A DNA stretch of 64,000 nucleotides from Spirochaetota bacterium (GTDB lineage: Bacteria > Spirochaetota > Spirochaetia > Treponematales > Rectinemataceae): the NCBI GenBank assembly GCA_022711355.1, contig JAKLFE010000009.1, positions 37,553-101,552 on the forward strand. The letters run 5' to 3'. A program made the translations under genes and the position numbers. Below are positions 1-7,457 of this stretch, in pieces. Below the pieces are notes generated by a model. It saw only the letters and a list, made by a program, of their open reading frames with translations. It ran no database searches and was not told where the DNA came from. How positions within the stretch are numbered: the stretch's first letter is position 1; each line of letters opens with the position of its first letter.

Positions 1-1025
1 AGCCCGAAGCCGGGCACGAAGACCGGGCCCTTCGTGTTCTTGAACGAGAAGAAGACGACCACGGCGAGGGGCAGGGTCGAGAGGGCCACGATGAGGTAGC
101 ACAGGGCGTGCGCGAGGGCCGAGGACCAGCCGCGCAGGCGCTTGCGGACGGGGCGGTTGACGAGCATGCTCGCGTACTTGCGGCGCGAGGAGGCCCACTG
201 CTGGAGGGCGATGATGAGCGAGGCGCAGAGCATGAGGATGAGGGAGACCGTGCTCGCCATGCCCGGCCGCTCGGCGACCTCGCTCGTGAAGAGGTTGTAG
301 GCGAGGGTCGGCAGGACCAGGTAGTTCCCGCCGATGATCATGGGCGTGCCGAAGTTCGAGAGTGACATCATGAAGGTGATGAGGGCGCCGCCGGTCACCG
401 AGGGCAGGACCAGGGGGATGGTGACGCGGAAGAAGGTGCGGAAGGACGAGGCGCCGAGGTTCTCCGAGGCCTCCTCGATCGAGCGGTCGATCGTGGTTAG
501 GGCTCCCGCGGTCATGAGCGATACGAAGGGGTAGTACTGGAGCGAGTCGGCGAGGATGATGCCCAGGGGCCCGTAGATCGGCGGGAGCTTGAGGCCGAGC
601 GAGGCGAGGGCCAGCCTGAGGAAGCCGTTGCGGCCGAGCATGGTCACCCAGGAGTAGGCCCCGATGAAGGGCGGCGAGAGGAGGGCGAGGACCGCGAGGG
701 TGTTGAGGAGGGCCGAGCCGCGGATGCGGTAGCGCGTGGTGAAGAAGGCCAGGGGGATGCCGAGGACGAGGGAGAGGCCCGTCGTGGCCAGGGCGACGAC
801 CATCGAGTGGAGGAAGGCCTTGAGGTAGTACTTCTTGCCGAGGAACTCGGCCCAGTTCGCCAGGGAGAGGGCGCCGGTCTCCTTGTCGGTGAAGCTGTAG
901 CGGAAGACGTCCGCCAGGGGATAGACGAGGAAGACGAGGACCAGGGCGAAGCCGCCGAGGGTGACGAAGGTCCAGAGGTCCGGCCCCTTGCCGGCGCCGC
1001 GGCGGTTCGAGGAGAAGCCGCTCAT
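1..1025 (-). CDS. ABC transporter permease, Fe3+/organophosphate type, 3' end outside window
   Basis: This is the inner-membrane channel subunit of an importer. The gene begins with ATG at 1025, overlapping the stop of the upstream ATPase gene by 4 nt (ATGA), and stays open to the window edge, giving 341 visible codons. The translation starts MSGFSSNRRGAGKG and then alternates hydrophobic segments with short loops. An EAA-type ATPase-docking loop is visible around EEASENLGASSFRTF. After six membrane segments the chain starts a second half (a new hydrophobic segment following a basic stretch RKYASMLVNRPVRKRLRG), as expected for the fused two-domain permeases of about 550 residues in the FbpB/AfuB/ThiP family. 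Gene order binding protein, ATPase, permease on one strand supports a single importer. The substrate cannot be read from the permease. Confidence 0.85.
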   Translation of the reverse strand, partial: MSGFSSNRRGAGKGPDLWTFVTLGGFALVLVFLVYPLADVFRYSFTDKETGALSLANWAEFLGKKYYLKAFLHSMVVALATTGLSLVLGIPLAFFTTRYRIRGSALLNTLAVLALLSPPFIGAYSWVTMLGRNGFLRLALASLGLKLPPIYGPLGIILADSLQYYPFVSLMTAGALTTIDRSIEEASENLGASSFRTFFRVTIPLVLPSVTGGALITFMMSLSNFGTPMIIGGNYLVLPTLAYNLFTSEVAERPGMASTVSLILMLCASLIIALQQWASSRRKYASMLVNRPVRKRLRGWSSALAHALCYLIVALSTLPLAVVVFFSFKNTKGPVFVPGFG

Positions 1026-2155
1026 CGGCCGGCTCCCCGTCCCTCGGGAGAGGCGGCTCCCTCGGGCCGCAGGCGCGAGCCCGAGGCGGGATCGAAGAGG
1101 AGGATACGCTCGGGCGGGAGGGCGAAGGCCAGCTCCGTGCCCGGGCCCGAGGCGCCGAGGGCCGCCGGGCCGTGCCGCTCCACGACGATCCTCGAGCCGC
1201 CGATCTCGACCTCGTAGCTCGCCACGGAGCCGAGGAAGCTCGAGGCGGCCACCCGGCCCCTGAGCGCGTTGGGCGAACCCGGAGCGGGATTCTCATCGGC
1301 GTCCTCGGGGCGGAAGGCCGCGCGGAGGGGCCTGCCCTCCGCGCCGGGGGGGGCCTGGACGGCCAGCTCGAGGCCGCCCGAGCGGAAGGCCCCGAGGCCG
1401 GGCCCCGAGGCGGAGGGTCCGGCCAGCTCCCCGTCGAGGAGGTTCACCTTGCCGACGAAGGATGCCACGAAGAGGTTGGCGGGATCCTTGTAGACCTCCC
1501 AAGGGCTGCCCACCTGCTGGATCCGGCCGCCCGAGACGACCGCGATCCGGTCCGAGATGACGAGGGCCTCCTCCTGGTCGTGGGTGACGTAGATCGCGGT
1601 GATGCCGAGGGCCTTCTGGACCGCCCGGATCTCCTCGCGCATCTCGACCCGGAGCTTGGCGTCGAGGTTGGACAGGGGCTCGTCGAAGAGGAGGACCCGC
1701 GGCTCGATGGCCATGGCCCGCGCGAGCCCCACGCGCTGCTGCTGCCCGCCGGAGAGCTGGTCGGGCGTGCGAGCCTCGAAGCCCTCGAGATGGACGGTCC
1801 TGAGGGAGGCCTCGACCCGGCGCTCGATCTCGGCCTTGGGCAGCTTGCGCACGCGGAGGCCGTAGGCCACGTTCTCGAAGACCGTCATGTGGGGGAAGAC
1901 GGCGTAGTTCTGGAAGACCATGCCCGTATCGCGCCTATGGGCGGGCACCTCGTCCACGCGCTCCTCGCCGAGCCAGATCTCGCCCCGGTCCTGCCGGTAG
2001 AAGCCCGCTATGGTGCGCAGGAGGGTCGTCTTGCCGCAGCCCGAGGGGCCGAGGAGGGTGAAGAACTCCCCCTTCTCGATGGAGAGGTTCACCTCGGAGA
2101 GCGCCTTGACCTCGCCGAAGCGCTTCTCGAGGCCTACGATGCGTATGCTGGTCAT
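1022..2155 (-). CDS. ABC transporter ATP-binding protein of AfuC/FbpC type
   Basis: This is the cytoplasmic ATPase that energises the importer. The 377-residue protein has Walker A GPSGCGKTT at residues 36-44, a Q-loop in MVFQNYAVFPHMT, the signature LSGGQQQRVGLARAM, Walker B VLLFDEPLSNLDAKL and the switch histidine in YVTHDQEEAL. A C-terminal TOBE-like extension of about 130 residues follows, typical of importers for ferric ion, sugar phosphates, phosphonates or polyamines. It lies between the binding-protein gene (stop at 2357) and the permease, which it overlaps by 4 nt. The 201-nt gap to the binding-protein gene is unusually long for this operon type and is filled by a dispersed palindromic repeat (2191-2336), so the ATPase and permease may be expressed at a lower level than the binding protein. 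Confidence 0.92.
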   Translation of the reverse strand: MTSIRIVGLEKRFGEVKALSEVNLSIEKGEFFTLLGPSGCGKTTLLRTIAGFYRQDRGEIWLGEERVDEVPAHRRDTGMVFQNYAVFPHMTVFENVAYGLRVRKLPKAEIERRVEASLRTVHLEGFEARTPDQLSGGQQQRVGLARAMAIEPRVLLFDEPLSNLDAKLRVEMREEIRAVQKALGITAIYVTHDQEEALVISDRIAVVSGGRIQQVGSPWEVYKDPANLFVASFVGKVNLLDGELAGPSASGPGLGAFRSGGLELAVQAPPGAEGRPLRAAFRPEDADENPAPGSPNALRGRVAASSFLGSVASYEVEIGGSRIVVERHGPAALGASGPGTELAFALPPERILLFDPASGSRLRPEGAASPEGRGAGR

Positions 2156-2190
2156 AAAGCGTCACCGTCCTGATAGGATAGCAAAGAGAA

Positions 2191-2336
2191 TTAACCACAG
2201 AGAGGCAGAGACAAAGAGTGAAAAGGAAGGAAAGGAAATAGGCAGAGGAGGATTACTGTTGCCCAGAGCGCCTCATCCAATCCTCGCTCTTTCCTCTCCT
2301 AATTCTCCCTCTGTGCCTCTGTGCCTCTCTTCATTT
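2191..2336. repeat. Dispersed palindromic repeat, copy 1 (CACAGAGG subfamily)
   Basis: This is an imperfect inverted repeat of about 146 bp. The left arm contains ACCACAGAGAGGCAGAGAC and other purine-rich units. The right arm contains CCTCTGTGCCTCTGTGCCTC, whose reverse complement reads GAGGCACAGAGGCACAGAGG. The middle is not conserved with the other copies. It lies inside the importer operon, between the binding-protein and ATPase genes. Four related copies are at 6575-6705, 35937-36075, 38694-38781 and 47500-47648. No coding capacity is convincing. Confidence 0.8.
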
Positions 2337-2356
2337 ATTTCCTGAATGGCTACGGC

Positions 2357-3334
2357 TTACAGCCCGAGCTCCATCGCGATGTCGGCGAACTTCTTGGAGA
2401 ACTCGGTCTTGTTCTTCGCGGCCCAGCCGAAGTCGTAGGGCACGGTCTTGATCGTCTTGATGGCGGGCAGGCCGGCGGGGTCCTTGCAGTCGGTACGCAC
2501 GGCGCGGCGGGCCATCTGCTCGACGAGGAACTCCTGGACGGGCTTCGAGAGGCACCAGTCGATGAAGGCCTTGCCGGCCTCGGCGTTGGGGCCGCCCTTG
2601 AGGAGGGCTATGCCGTCGGGCGCCGCCACCGTGCCGTCGGCGGGGTAGACGATCTTGACCGGGCCGCCGCCCTGGACGTAGCGGAAGGCGTTATCCTCGA
2701 GGGTGATGCCGACCGCCTGCTCCCCGTCGTTGACGAATTTGGGCACGGCGCCGGAGCTGGAGGAGATGACCATGTTCTTCATGATGCCCTTGTACACGTT
2801 CCAGCCCTCGTCGCCCTTGTAGACGAGGAGGGTGTTGCAGAGCTGCATGTAGGAGGAGCCGGACTTGTCGGCGCGGGCGGAGGAGACGAGCTTGGCGAAG
2901 CGGGCGTCGGCCAGGTCCTTCCAGGTCTTGGGCATCTTGTCGGCCGCGACCATCTTCGTATTGACGATGAAGACGTTCATGATGCCGGTGTAGGGCAGCC
3001 AGTTCGTGCCGACCTTGAAGACCGGGGCGATCTTGTCCCACTCCTTGGGGGTGTAGGGCGCGAGGATGGCGCTCTCGGCCTCGAGCTGCTCGCCGCCGAT
3101 GCTCCAGATGACGTCGGCCTGGGGATTGGCGGCCTCGGCCTTGGCGCGCTTTATGACGTCGCCCGAGCCGAGCTTCACGTACTCGAGCTTGATGCCCGTC
3201 TCCTTCTCGAAGCGGGGGGCGAGGGCGTTGAGGATGGAGTCCTCGTGGGCGGTGTAGACGACGACCTTGGCAGGCGCGGCGAAGGCGCCGGCCGCGAGGG
3301 CGAGGCAAGCGAGGACGAACAGGACTTTCTTCAT
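2357..3334 (-). CDS. Periplasmic substrate-binding protein of AfuA/FbpA-like importer
   Basis: This is the extracytoplasmic ligand receptor of the importer encoded downstream. The 325 residues begin with MKKVLFVLACLALAAGAFA, a cleavable signal peptide. Cys10 sits in a weak lipobox context, so a lipoprotein is possible but the cysteine is very early. The mature part starts VVVYTAHEDS and is a cluster with type II (two-lobe) binding proteins. Ferric-binding FbpA proteins carry adjacent tyrosines that hold iron. At the corresponding place (residues about 211-217) this protein has TLEDNAF with no tyrosine pair, so iron is an unlikely ligand. Relatives include binding proteins for hexose phosphates (AfuA) and phosphonates. 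The start is supported by GGAGG 5 nt upstream. Confidence 0.85.
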   Translation of the reverse strand: MKKVLFVLACLALAAGAFAAPAKVVVYTAHEDSILNALAPRFEKETGIKLEYVKLGSGDVIKRAKAEAANPQADVIWSIGGEQLEAESAILAPYTPKEWDKIAPVFKVGTNWLPYTGIMNVFIVNTKMVAADKMPKTWKDLADARFAKLVSSARADKSGSSYMQLCNTLLVYKGDEGWNVYKGIMKNMVISSSSGAVPKFVNDGEQAVGITLEDNAFRYVQGGGPVKIVYPADGTVAAPDGIALLKGGPNAEAGKAFIDWCLSKPVQEFLVEQMARRAVRTDCKDPAGLPAIKTIKTVPYDFGWAAKNKTEFSKKFADIAMELGL

Positions 3335-3426
3335 AGGGCCTCCGTTCCTTTCCGTCGGGATGCGGGCCCGCCTTCGCGCGAGTGAAGAAAGAAAAGGCGG
3401 CTCGCCCGCTCTCCCGTACCGGATCG

Positions 3427-3432
3427 ATTATA
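3427..3432 (-). promoter_or_regulatory. -10 element of the importer operon
   Basis: The minus strand reads TATAAT here, giving a predicted start near 3420 and a leader of about 86 nt before the binding-protein ATG at 3334. No -35 hexamer resembling TTGACA lies 16-19 nt upstream, which suggests dependence on an activator. The phased repeats at 3457-3500 are well placed to bind one. Confidence 0.6.
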
Positions 3433-3456
3433 ACGGGGCTAACTGTTTCGCGCGAG

Positions 3457-3500
3457 GTCTTTTTAACGCATTCCTAACTCATTCCTAAGGCTTTTCTAAC
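3457..3500 (-). promoter_or_regulatory. Four 11-bp phased direct repeats, Pho-box-like activator array
   Basis: On the minus strand four consecutive 11-mers read GTTAGAAAAGC, CTTAGGAATGA, GTTAGGAATGC and GTTAAAAAGAC, with no gap between units. Each carries a TTAnnA core, so the cores repeat on one face of the helix. The array begins 24 nt upstream of the -10 of the importer operon and overlaps the stop codon of the preceding gene. PhoB/PhoP-family response regulators bind direct repeats with an 11-bp period (for example TTAACA-like units in Bacillus PhoP sites). This match of period and core is what I see; the identity of the regulator is inferred. Confidence 0.55.
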
Positions 3501-4185
3501 CATGGGTACCCCGAGGCTCCTTCAGGACCAAAAGGCCGCCCTGCTTGAGGATCGAGCCGGGCCTTATCCAGCCCCGGATGGAGCTCAGGGGATAGGCGGT
3601 CGAGCCGCGGCCCACGAGGGTTCCCGGGAAGCAGACCGAGTTGCAGCCGAGCTCGGCGCCGTCCCCGAGGACGGCCCCGAACTTGCAGAGGCCCGTGGGG
3701 ATCACCTCGCCCCCGGGACCCCGAGCTGAAACCTCGCTCCCGTCGGACTTGTAGTTCGAGAGGATGGCCCCCGCGCCTATATGGGACCTGCGGCCCATGA
3801 CGGAGTCCCCGACGTAGTTGAAGTGGGGGGCCTGGGCCAGATCGAGGAGGATGCAGTTCTTGAGCTCGGTCGAGTTGCCGACGACGCAGCGCGCGCCCAC
3901 GATGACGTTCTCGCGGATGAAGGCGCCGCAGCGCACTTCAGTGCCCGGGCCGAGCACGGCCGGCCCGAGGAGCTCGGCCCGCCCGGAGATCGAGCAGCCC
4001 TCCCCCGCCAGGATCCCCGGGGCGACCAGGCGATAGCCCGCGGGCGGCTCGGCGAGGAGGGAGGCGAGGAATGCGGAGATCCGCGGCAGGGCGAGCCAGG
4101 GGTAGCCCTCGGGATCGAAGAGGGAGGAGGCCAGGGTGGCCGACAGATCGAGGAAGTCGCTCGCGCGGAGCCCCGGCCCGGCCAC
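3496..4185 (-). CDS. Left-handed beta-helix (hexapeptide) acyltransferase-like protein, GlmU C-terminal type
   Basis: The 229-residue protein has an N-terminal helical part of about 50 residues and then hexapeptide repeats (ISGRAELLGPAVLGPGTEV and onwards) that would fold as a left-handed beta helix. The stretch NSTELKNCILL, followed by APHFNYVGDSVMG and HIGAGAILSNYKSDG, resembles the acetyltransferase half of GlmU. No nucleotidyltransferase domain is present, so it could be a sugar-nucleotide acetyltransferase or a relative of unknown substrate. It is the last gene of the Rrf2-nifS-nifU operon with a 1-nt gap from nifU, although a functional tie to Fe-S assembly is not evident. Confidence 0.75.
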   Translation of the reverse strand: MAGPGLRASDFLDLSATLASSLFDPEGYPWLALPRISAFLASLLAEPPAGYRLVAPGILAGEGCSISGRAELLGPAVLGPGTEVRCGAFIRENVIVGARCVVGNSTELKNCILLDLAQAPHFNYVGDSVMGRRSHIGAGAILSNYKSDGSEVSARGPGGEVIPTGLCKFGAVLGDGAELGCNSVCFPGTLVGRGSTAYPLSSIRGWIRPGSILKQGGLLVLKEPRGTHG

Positions 4186-4186
4186 G

Positions 4187-4789
4187 TCAGTCTCCGAATA
4201 TATGGACGTACTCGTGGAGGAGCTCCTGGGCCCTCCCCTTGCAGCCGCCGCAGACCGTGCCGATCTTCGTGGCCTCCTGGAGCTGCTCCCAGCTCCGGGC
4301 CCCGTCCTTGACCGCCTGCTCGATGTCCTTGTCCGTGATGCCCAGGCAGGAGCAGATGACCACCGCGTCCTCGCCGGCGAACTCGCCCGAGCGGCCGCGC
4401 TTGTCCAGCCAGGAGTCGATGGCCGCCCTGAGGGCCTTGTCGCCTAGGACGGAGCAGTGGATCTTGTTCTCGGGCAGGCCGCCGAGCCTGCGCGCGATGT
4501 CGGCGGGCTTGATGCCGTAGGCCTCGCGGATGCCCATGCCCTTGACGACCTCGGAGAGCATAGAGGTGCTCGCTATGGCGCTGGCGCAGCCGTAGGTCTT
4601 CCAGCGCAGGTCCGTGATGACGTCGTCCCGTATCTTGATGAGGAAGAGCATCTGGTCGCCGCACTTCACGTTCCCGACGAGGCCCTCGGCGTCGGCCTCG
4701 AACTTCTCGTCCGGATCGAAGACGTTCTTGGGGTTCGTGAAGTGCTCCTTCACGACGTCGGAGTAGAGCCACTGGAAGGCGTCGGACAC
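4187..4789 (-). CDS. nifU: NifU-like Fe-S cluster scaffold with C-terminal BFD-like domain
   Basis: This is the scaffold on which Fe-S clusters are assembled from sulfur supplied by the cysteine desulfurase encoded just upstream. The IscU-like domain (residues 1-130) keeps the three cluster cysteines C43 (VKCGDQ), C68 (YGCASA) and C112 (HCSVLG) and the conserved D45. The C-terminal part has C146, C148 (ICSCLG) and C180, C183 (VCGGCKG), the CxC and CxxC pairs of a BFD-type [2Fe-2S] domain. The third domain of classical NifU is missing, so this is a two-domain variant of 200 residues. The gene lies 17 nt after nifS. Confidence 0.92.
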   Translation of the reverse strand: MSDAFQWLYSDVVKEHFTNPKNVFDPDEKFEADAEGLVGNVKCGDQMLFLIKIRDDVITDLRWKTYGCASAIASTSMLSEVVKGMGIREAYGIKPADIARRLGGLPENKIHCSVLGDKALRAAIDSWLDKRGRSGEFAGEDAVVICSCLGITDKDIEQAVKDGARSWEQLQEATKIGTVCGGCKGRAQELLHEYVHIFGD

Positions 4790-4806
4790 GATGGTCTCCT
4801 TGGGAT

Positions 4807-6036
4807 TCAGGCCGAGCGGATCTCGGCGCTCACGGTGGACATGCGCCTGAGGCGCGCGATGATGGGCGGGAGCTTGTCGAGGACGTACTCCACCTCCTCC
4901 TCGGTCGTGTCCCGCCCTAGGCTGAAGCGGATCGAGCCGTGGGCGAGCTCGGGGCCGACCCCCGTCGCCATGAGGACGTGGCTGGGCTCGAGGCTGCCCG
5001 AGGCGCAGGCCGAGCCGGTCGAGACCTCGATCCCCTCCATGTCGAGGGAGAGGAGGATGGACTCGCCCTCGGCCCCGGGGAAGGAGGCGTTGAGGGTGTT
5101 CGGCAGGACCTCGGTCGGGTGGCCGTTGACGCGGACCTGGGGGATCCGCGCGACGATGCCCTCGCGGAGCCGCTCGCGCAGCGCGCGCAGGCGGGCCGAG
5201 AACTCGGGCAGGTCGCGGCGGGCGAGCTCGGCGGCGAGGCCGAAGCCGAGGATGCCGAGGTTGTTGTAGGTCCCGGCCCTGACCCCCTGCTCCTGGTGGC
5301 CCCCGCGGACGAGGGGCTCGAGGGGGGCGCCCGAGCGCGCGTAGAGGGCGCCGACGCCCTTGGGACCGTAGATCTTGTGGCAGGAGAGGGTGAGGTAGTC
5401 GACGCCCCAGGCATGGACGTCCACGGGGATCTTACCGACGGCCTGGGTCGCGTCCGTATGGACCAGGGCGCCCGCGGCCTTGGCCATGAGGGCGATCCGG
5501 GCGATCTCCTCGACCGTGCCGATCTCGTTGTTGGCCGCCATGACCGAGACGAGGAGGGTCGGGCCGCCCTCCGAGCGGGAGGGATCGAGCTCGGCCTCGA
5601 GGCGGGCGAGGTCGACGCGGCCCTGGCCGTCCACGGGGAGGAAGACCACGGGGAAGCCCTCGTCGGCGAGGCGGCGGGCCGCGTTCATGACGCAGGGATG
5701 CTCGATCGCCGTGGTGATGACCTTGCGCCGCCCCTCGGCCCGGTAGCGGCCGACGGAGGGCGCGCGGCCGCGGCCGAGCTCGTACATCGTCCCGAAGACG
5801 GTGTTGTTCGACTCGGAGCCCCCGGAGGTGAAGTAGAGCTCCTGGGGATCGCGGGCGCCGATCAGGGCGGCCACGCTGGCGCGCGCGGCCTCGATCCCGG
5901 CGCGGGCGCGGCGCCCGGCCTCGTGCATGCTCGATGCGTTGGCGTAGACCTCGAGGTCGCGGACCATGAGCTCCTTCACCTCGGGCCTGAGCGGAGTCGT
6001 GGCGTTGTAGTCCATATACACGAAACGTTGCTGCAT
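4807..6036 (-). CDS. nifS: Cysteine desulfurase, NifS/IscS family
   Basis: This PLP enzyme converts cysteine to alanine and transfers the sulfur through an active-site persulfide to the NifU scaffold. The 409 residues include the PLP lysine K221 in SCHKIYGPKG, the cofactor-stacking histidine in IEHPC (H113), HTDATQAVG and the catalytic cysteine C344 in TGSACASGS. The start MQQRFVYMDYNATTP matches the family start. It follows the Rrf2 regulator by 10 nt and precedes nifU by 17 nt. Loop length around C344 is compatible with the NifS/IscS class, not SufS. The symbol could equally be iscS. Confidence 0.93.
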   Translation of the reverse strand: MQQRFVYMDYNATTPLRPEVKELMVRDLEVYANASSMHEAGRRARAGIEAARASVAALIGARDPQELYFTSGGSESNNTVFGTMYELGRGRAPSVGRYRAEGRRKVITTAIEHPCVMNAARRLADEGFPVVFLPVDGQGRVDLARLEAELDPSRSEGGPTLLVSVMAANNEIGTVEEIARIALMAKAAGALVHTDATQAVGKIPVDVHAWGVDYLTLSCHKIYGPKGVGALYARSGAPLEPLVRGGHQEQGVRAGTYNNLGILGFGLAAELARRDLPEFSARLRALRERLREGIVARIPQVRVNGHPTEVLPNTLNASFPGAEGESILLSLDMEGIEVSTGSACASGSLEPSHVLMATGVGPELAHGSIRFSLGRDTTEEEVEYVLDKLPPIIARLRRMSTVSAEIRSA

Positions 6037-6046
6037 GCGCTGCTCC

Positions 6047-6448
6047 TTAGCCTTCGATCACGTCCTGCAAGGTCCGCGAGGCGAGGTACCCGTCGATGGC
6101 GCCCTTCAGGCCCAGCCAGAAGCGCCGGGGCAGGCAGCCCCCGCCCTGGGCGCAGCTCCGCGAGTCGTCGACGCAGAGGACGGGCTTGACCTGGCCGTCG
6201 AGGGCCCCGACGATCTCGATCATGGGGATCTCGGCCGCGGCGCGGGCTAGGCGATAGCCGCCCTTCTGGCCCCGCTCGGCGGTGACCAGGCCCGCGGCCT
6301 TGAGCTGGCCGAGGATGCCCTCGAGGTACTTGGGCGAGATTCCCTCGGCCTTCGCTATCTCGGCGCTCGTGGCCGAGTCCGAGCCCGTCCTGGCGAGGTG
6401 GACCAGGGCCCTGATCCCGTACTGGGTCTTCATCGAGACGCTGAACAC
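6047..6448 (-). CDS. Rrf2-family [2Fe-2S] transcriptional regulator, IscR-like
   Basis: The 133-residue protein has an N-terminal winged helix (MFSVSMKTQYGIRALVHLA, then SAEIAKAEGISPKYLEGIL) and three cysteines C92, C99 and C105 in LCVDDSRSCAQGGGC. Three cysteines in that spacing hold a [2Fe-2S] cluster in IscR-type regulators, so the protein probably senses Fe-S supply and controls this operon. The upstream methionine is chosen because it places the conserved tyrosine at residue 10, as in family members. It heads the operon and its start is 12 nt from a perfect palindrome at 6460-6484 that fits an autoregulatory site. Confidence 0.9.
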   Translation of the reverse strand: MFSVSMKTQYGIRALVHLARTGSDSATSAEIAKAEGISPKYLEGILGQLKAAGLVTAERGQKGGYRLARAAAEIPMIEIVGALDGQVKPVLCVDDSRSCAQGGGCLPRRFWLGLKGAIDGYLASRTLQDVIEG

Positions 6449-6459
6449 TAAAAACCTGC

Positions 6460-6484
6460 TATTCCTATCGGATTACTAGGAATA
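6460..6484. promoter_or_regulatory. Perfect 8-9-8 palindrome, candidate Rrf2 operator
   Basis: The sequence is TATTCCTA, nine bases, then TAGGAATA, a perfect inverted repeat of 25 bp. It lies 12-36 nt before the Rrf2 gene start, where it would overlap the operon promoter. Rrf2 regulators are dimers that bind palindromes of about this size. I saw no second copy elsewhere in the window. Confidence 0.65.
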
Positions 6485-6574
6485 TACAGTCGAACCAGGA
6501 AAGCGTCAAGAACTACTCACGGCGTTTCGAGTGGTACGTCCAGCGGGACATGCAGCACCTGAAAAAGAACTATG

Positions 6575-6705
6575 GAATAGAGACACAGAGGCACAGAGAA
6601 GAAAAAACACGAGAATACGAAATAGACGGAACTGGATAGCTGCTCGCAGTACGCCGAAGCAGCCCCAATCGTATTCTTCTCTTCCCTCTGTGCCTCTCTT
6701 TACTT
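6575..6705. repeat. Dispersed palindromic repeat, copy 2 (CACAGAGG subfamily)
   Basis: The left arm carries AGACACAGAGGCACAGAG and ends in GAGAATACGA. The right arm starts TCGTATTCTTCTCTTCC and ends with CCCTCTGTGCCTCTC, so the inner AGAATACGA/TCGTATTCT pair closes a long hairpin. It lies in the 363-nt gap between the Rrf2 gene and the hypothetical gene at 6812. Apart from this repeat, the palindrome at 6460 and the terminator at 6746, I see nothing in that gap. Confidence 0.8.
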
Positions 6706-6745
6706 TTTTCCACCATCCCCAGCTTTGGAAAAGGGGGCTCGGGGG

Positions 6746-6766
6746 AAAAACCTTTGATAAAAGGTT
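6746..6766 (-). terminator. Weak intrinsic terminator of the gene at 6812-7399
   Basis: The minus strand forms AACCTTT-TATC-AAAGGTT (stem 6749-6766) followed directly by TTT and a C run. It lies 46 nt past the stop codon at 6812. The stem is AT-rich, so efficiency is uncertain. Confidence 0.45.
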
Positions 6767-6811
6767 GCTCTCCCGCTCGTCGCTGGAAGCCATCCCAAAG
6801 ATGCATCACGC

Positions 6812-7399
6812 TCAACGGACCTTCCGCAGGCGCCCGAGGATTCGGAGGCGATTCTCCGGATTCTGGCACCAGAGCTTGAACTCCTCGAAGTCCTCGGCCG
6901 ACTCGGAGTCGGCGCCGGAGAGGGTGAGGAGGCCGTTGTACCAATTGAACCAGAGATAGTGCTTCTGGAGGATATCGCTCGTGCGGCGCCGCTCGCAGTC
7001 GGCCTCGAGGGCGTCGTGGAGGGCCCGGTGGTTCTCGTCCCCCGCCAGGGCCCAGATCTCGCGCGGGCCAATGAAGAGGACGAGGCGCCGGAAGCCCTGG
7101 GAGAGTGCGGCGTCGTTGCGGAAGCCCTTGACCGCGAGCTCGAGCCCGCCTAAGGCGAGGTCGTAGCCCTGGAGCCTGAGGGCGGCCCTGAGCTCGACGA
7201 GCTCCTCGCGCACCCGGCGCAACTCGTCCTCGTCGCCGCGGGCCGAGCTGAGGCGGAGGCGCATGGAGGCGAGCTCGGCCTCGTAGTGCTCGAAGAGGGA
7301 GGTCCGCGAGAGGAAGGCCGTCGTCTCGGAGAGGAGGCGCCAGGTCGAGGCGAAGCGCTCCGTCAGCCCTTTCGCGATCCGCCCCACCAGTCCAGCCAT
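6812..7399 (-). CDS. Hypothetical coiled-coil protein
   Basis: I do not recognise this protein. From the ATG at 7399 (GGGGGG just upstream as a ribosome site) it has 195 residues starting MAGLVGRIAKGLTERF. A charged helical stretch (FEHYEAELASMRLRLSS to LVELRAALRLQ) predicts a coiled coil near residues 40-85. The C-terminal half is rich in Trp and Glu (HYLWFNWYNGLLTL, EEFKLWCQNPENRLRIL). There is no signal peptide or membrane segment. A start 56 codons upstream is open but would run into the divergent AEC promoter and has no ribosome site. It is probably monocistronic. Confidence 0.6.
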   Translation of the reverse strand: MAGLVGRIAKGLTERFASTWRLLSETTAFLSRTSLFEHYEAELASMRLRLSSARGDEDELRRVREELVELRAALRLQGYDLALGGLELAVKGFRNDAALSQGFRRLVLFIGPREIWALAGDENHRALHDALEADCERRRTSDILQKHYLWFNWYNGLLTLSGADSESAEDFEEFKLWCQNPENRLRILGRLRKVR

Positions 7400-7457
7400 G
7401 GTCCCCCCTGCCCACCATACTAGCGATTCAGGCCAGGGCGCGCCACCGCGGAAGCGC

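Noticed and set aside
3335..3426. Riboswitch in the importer leader
   Set aside because: The leader is about 86 nt, with no conserved riboswitch core that I recognise.
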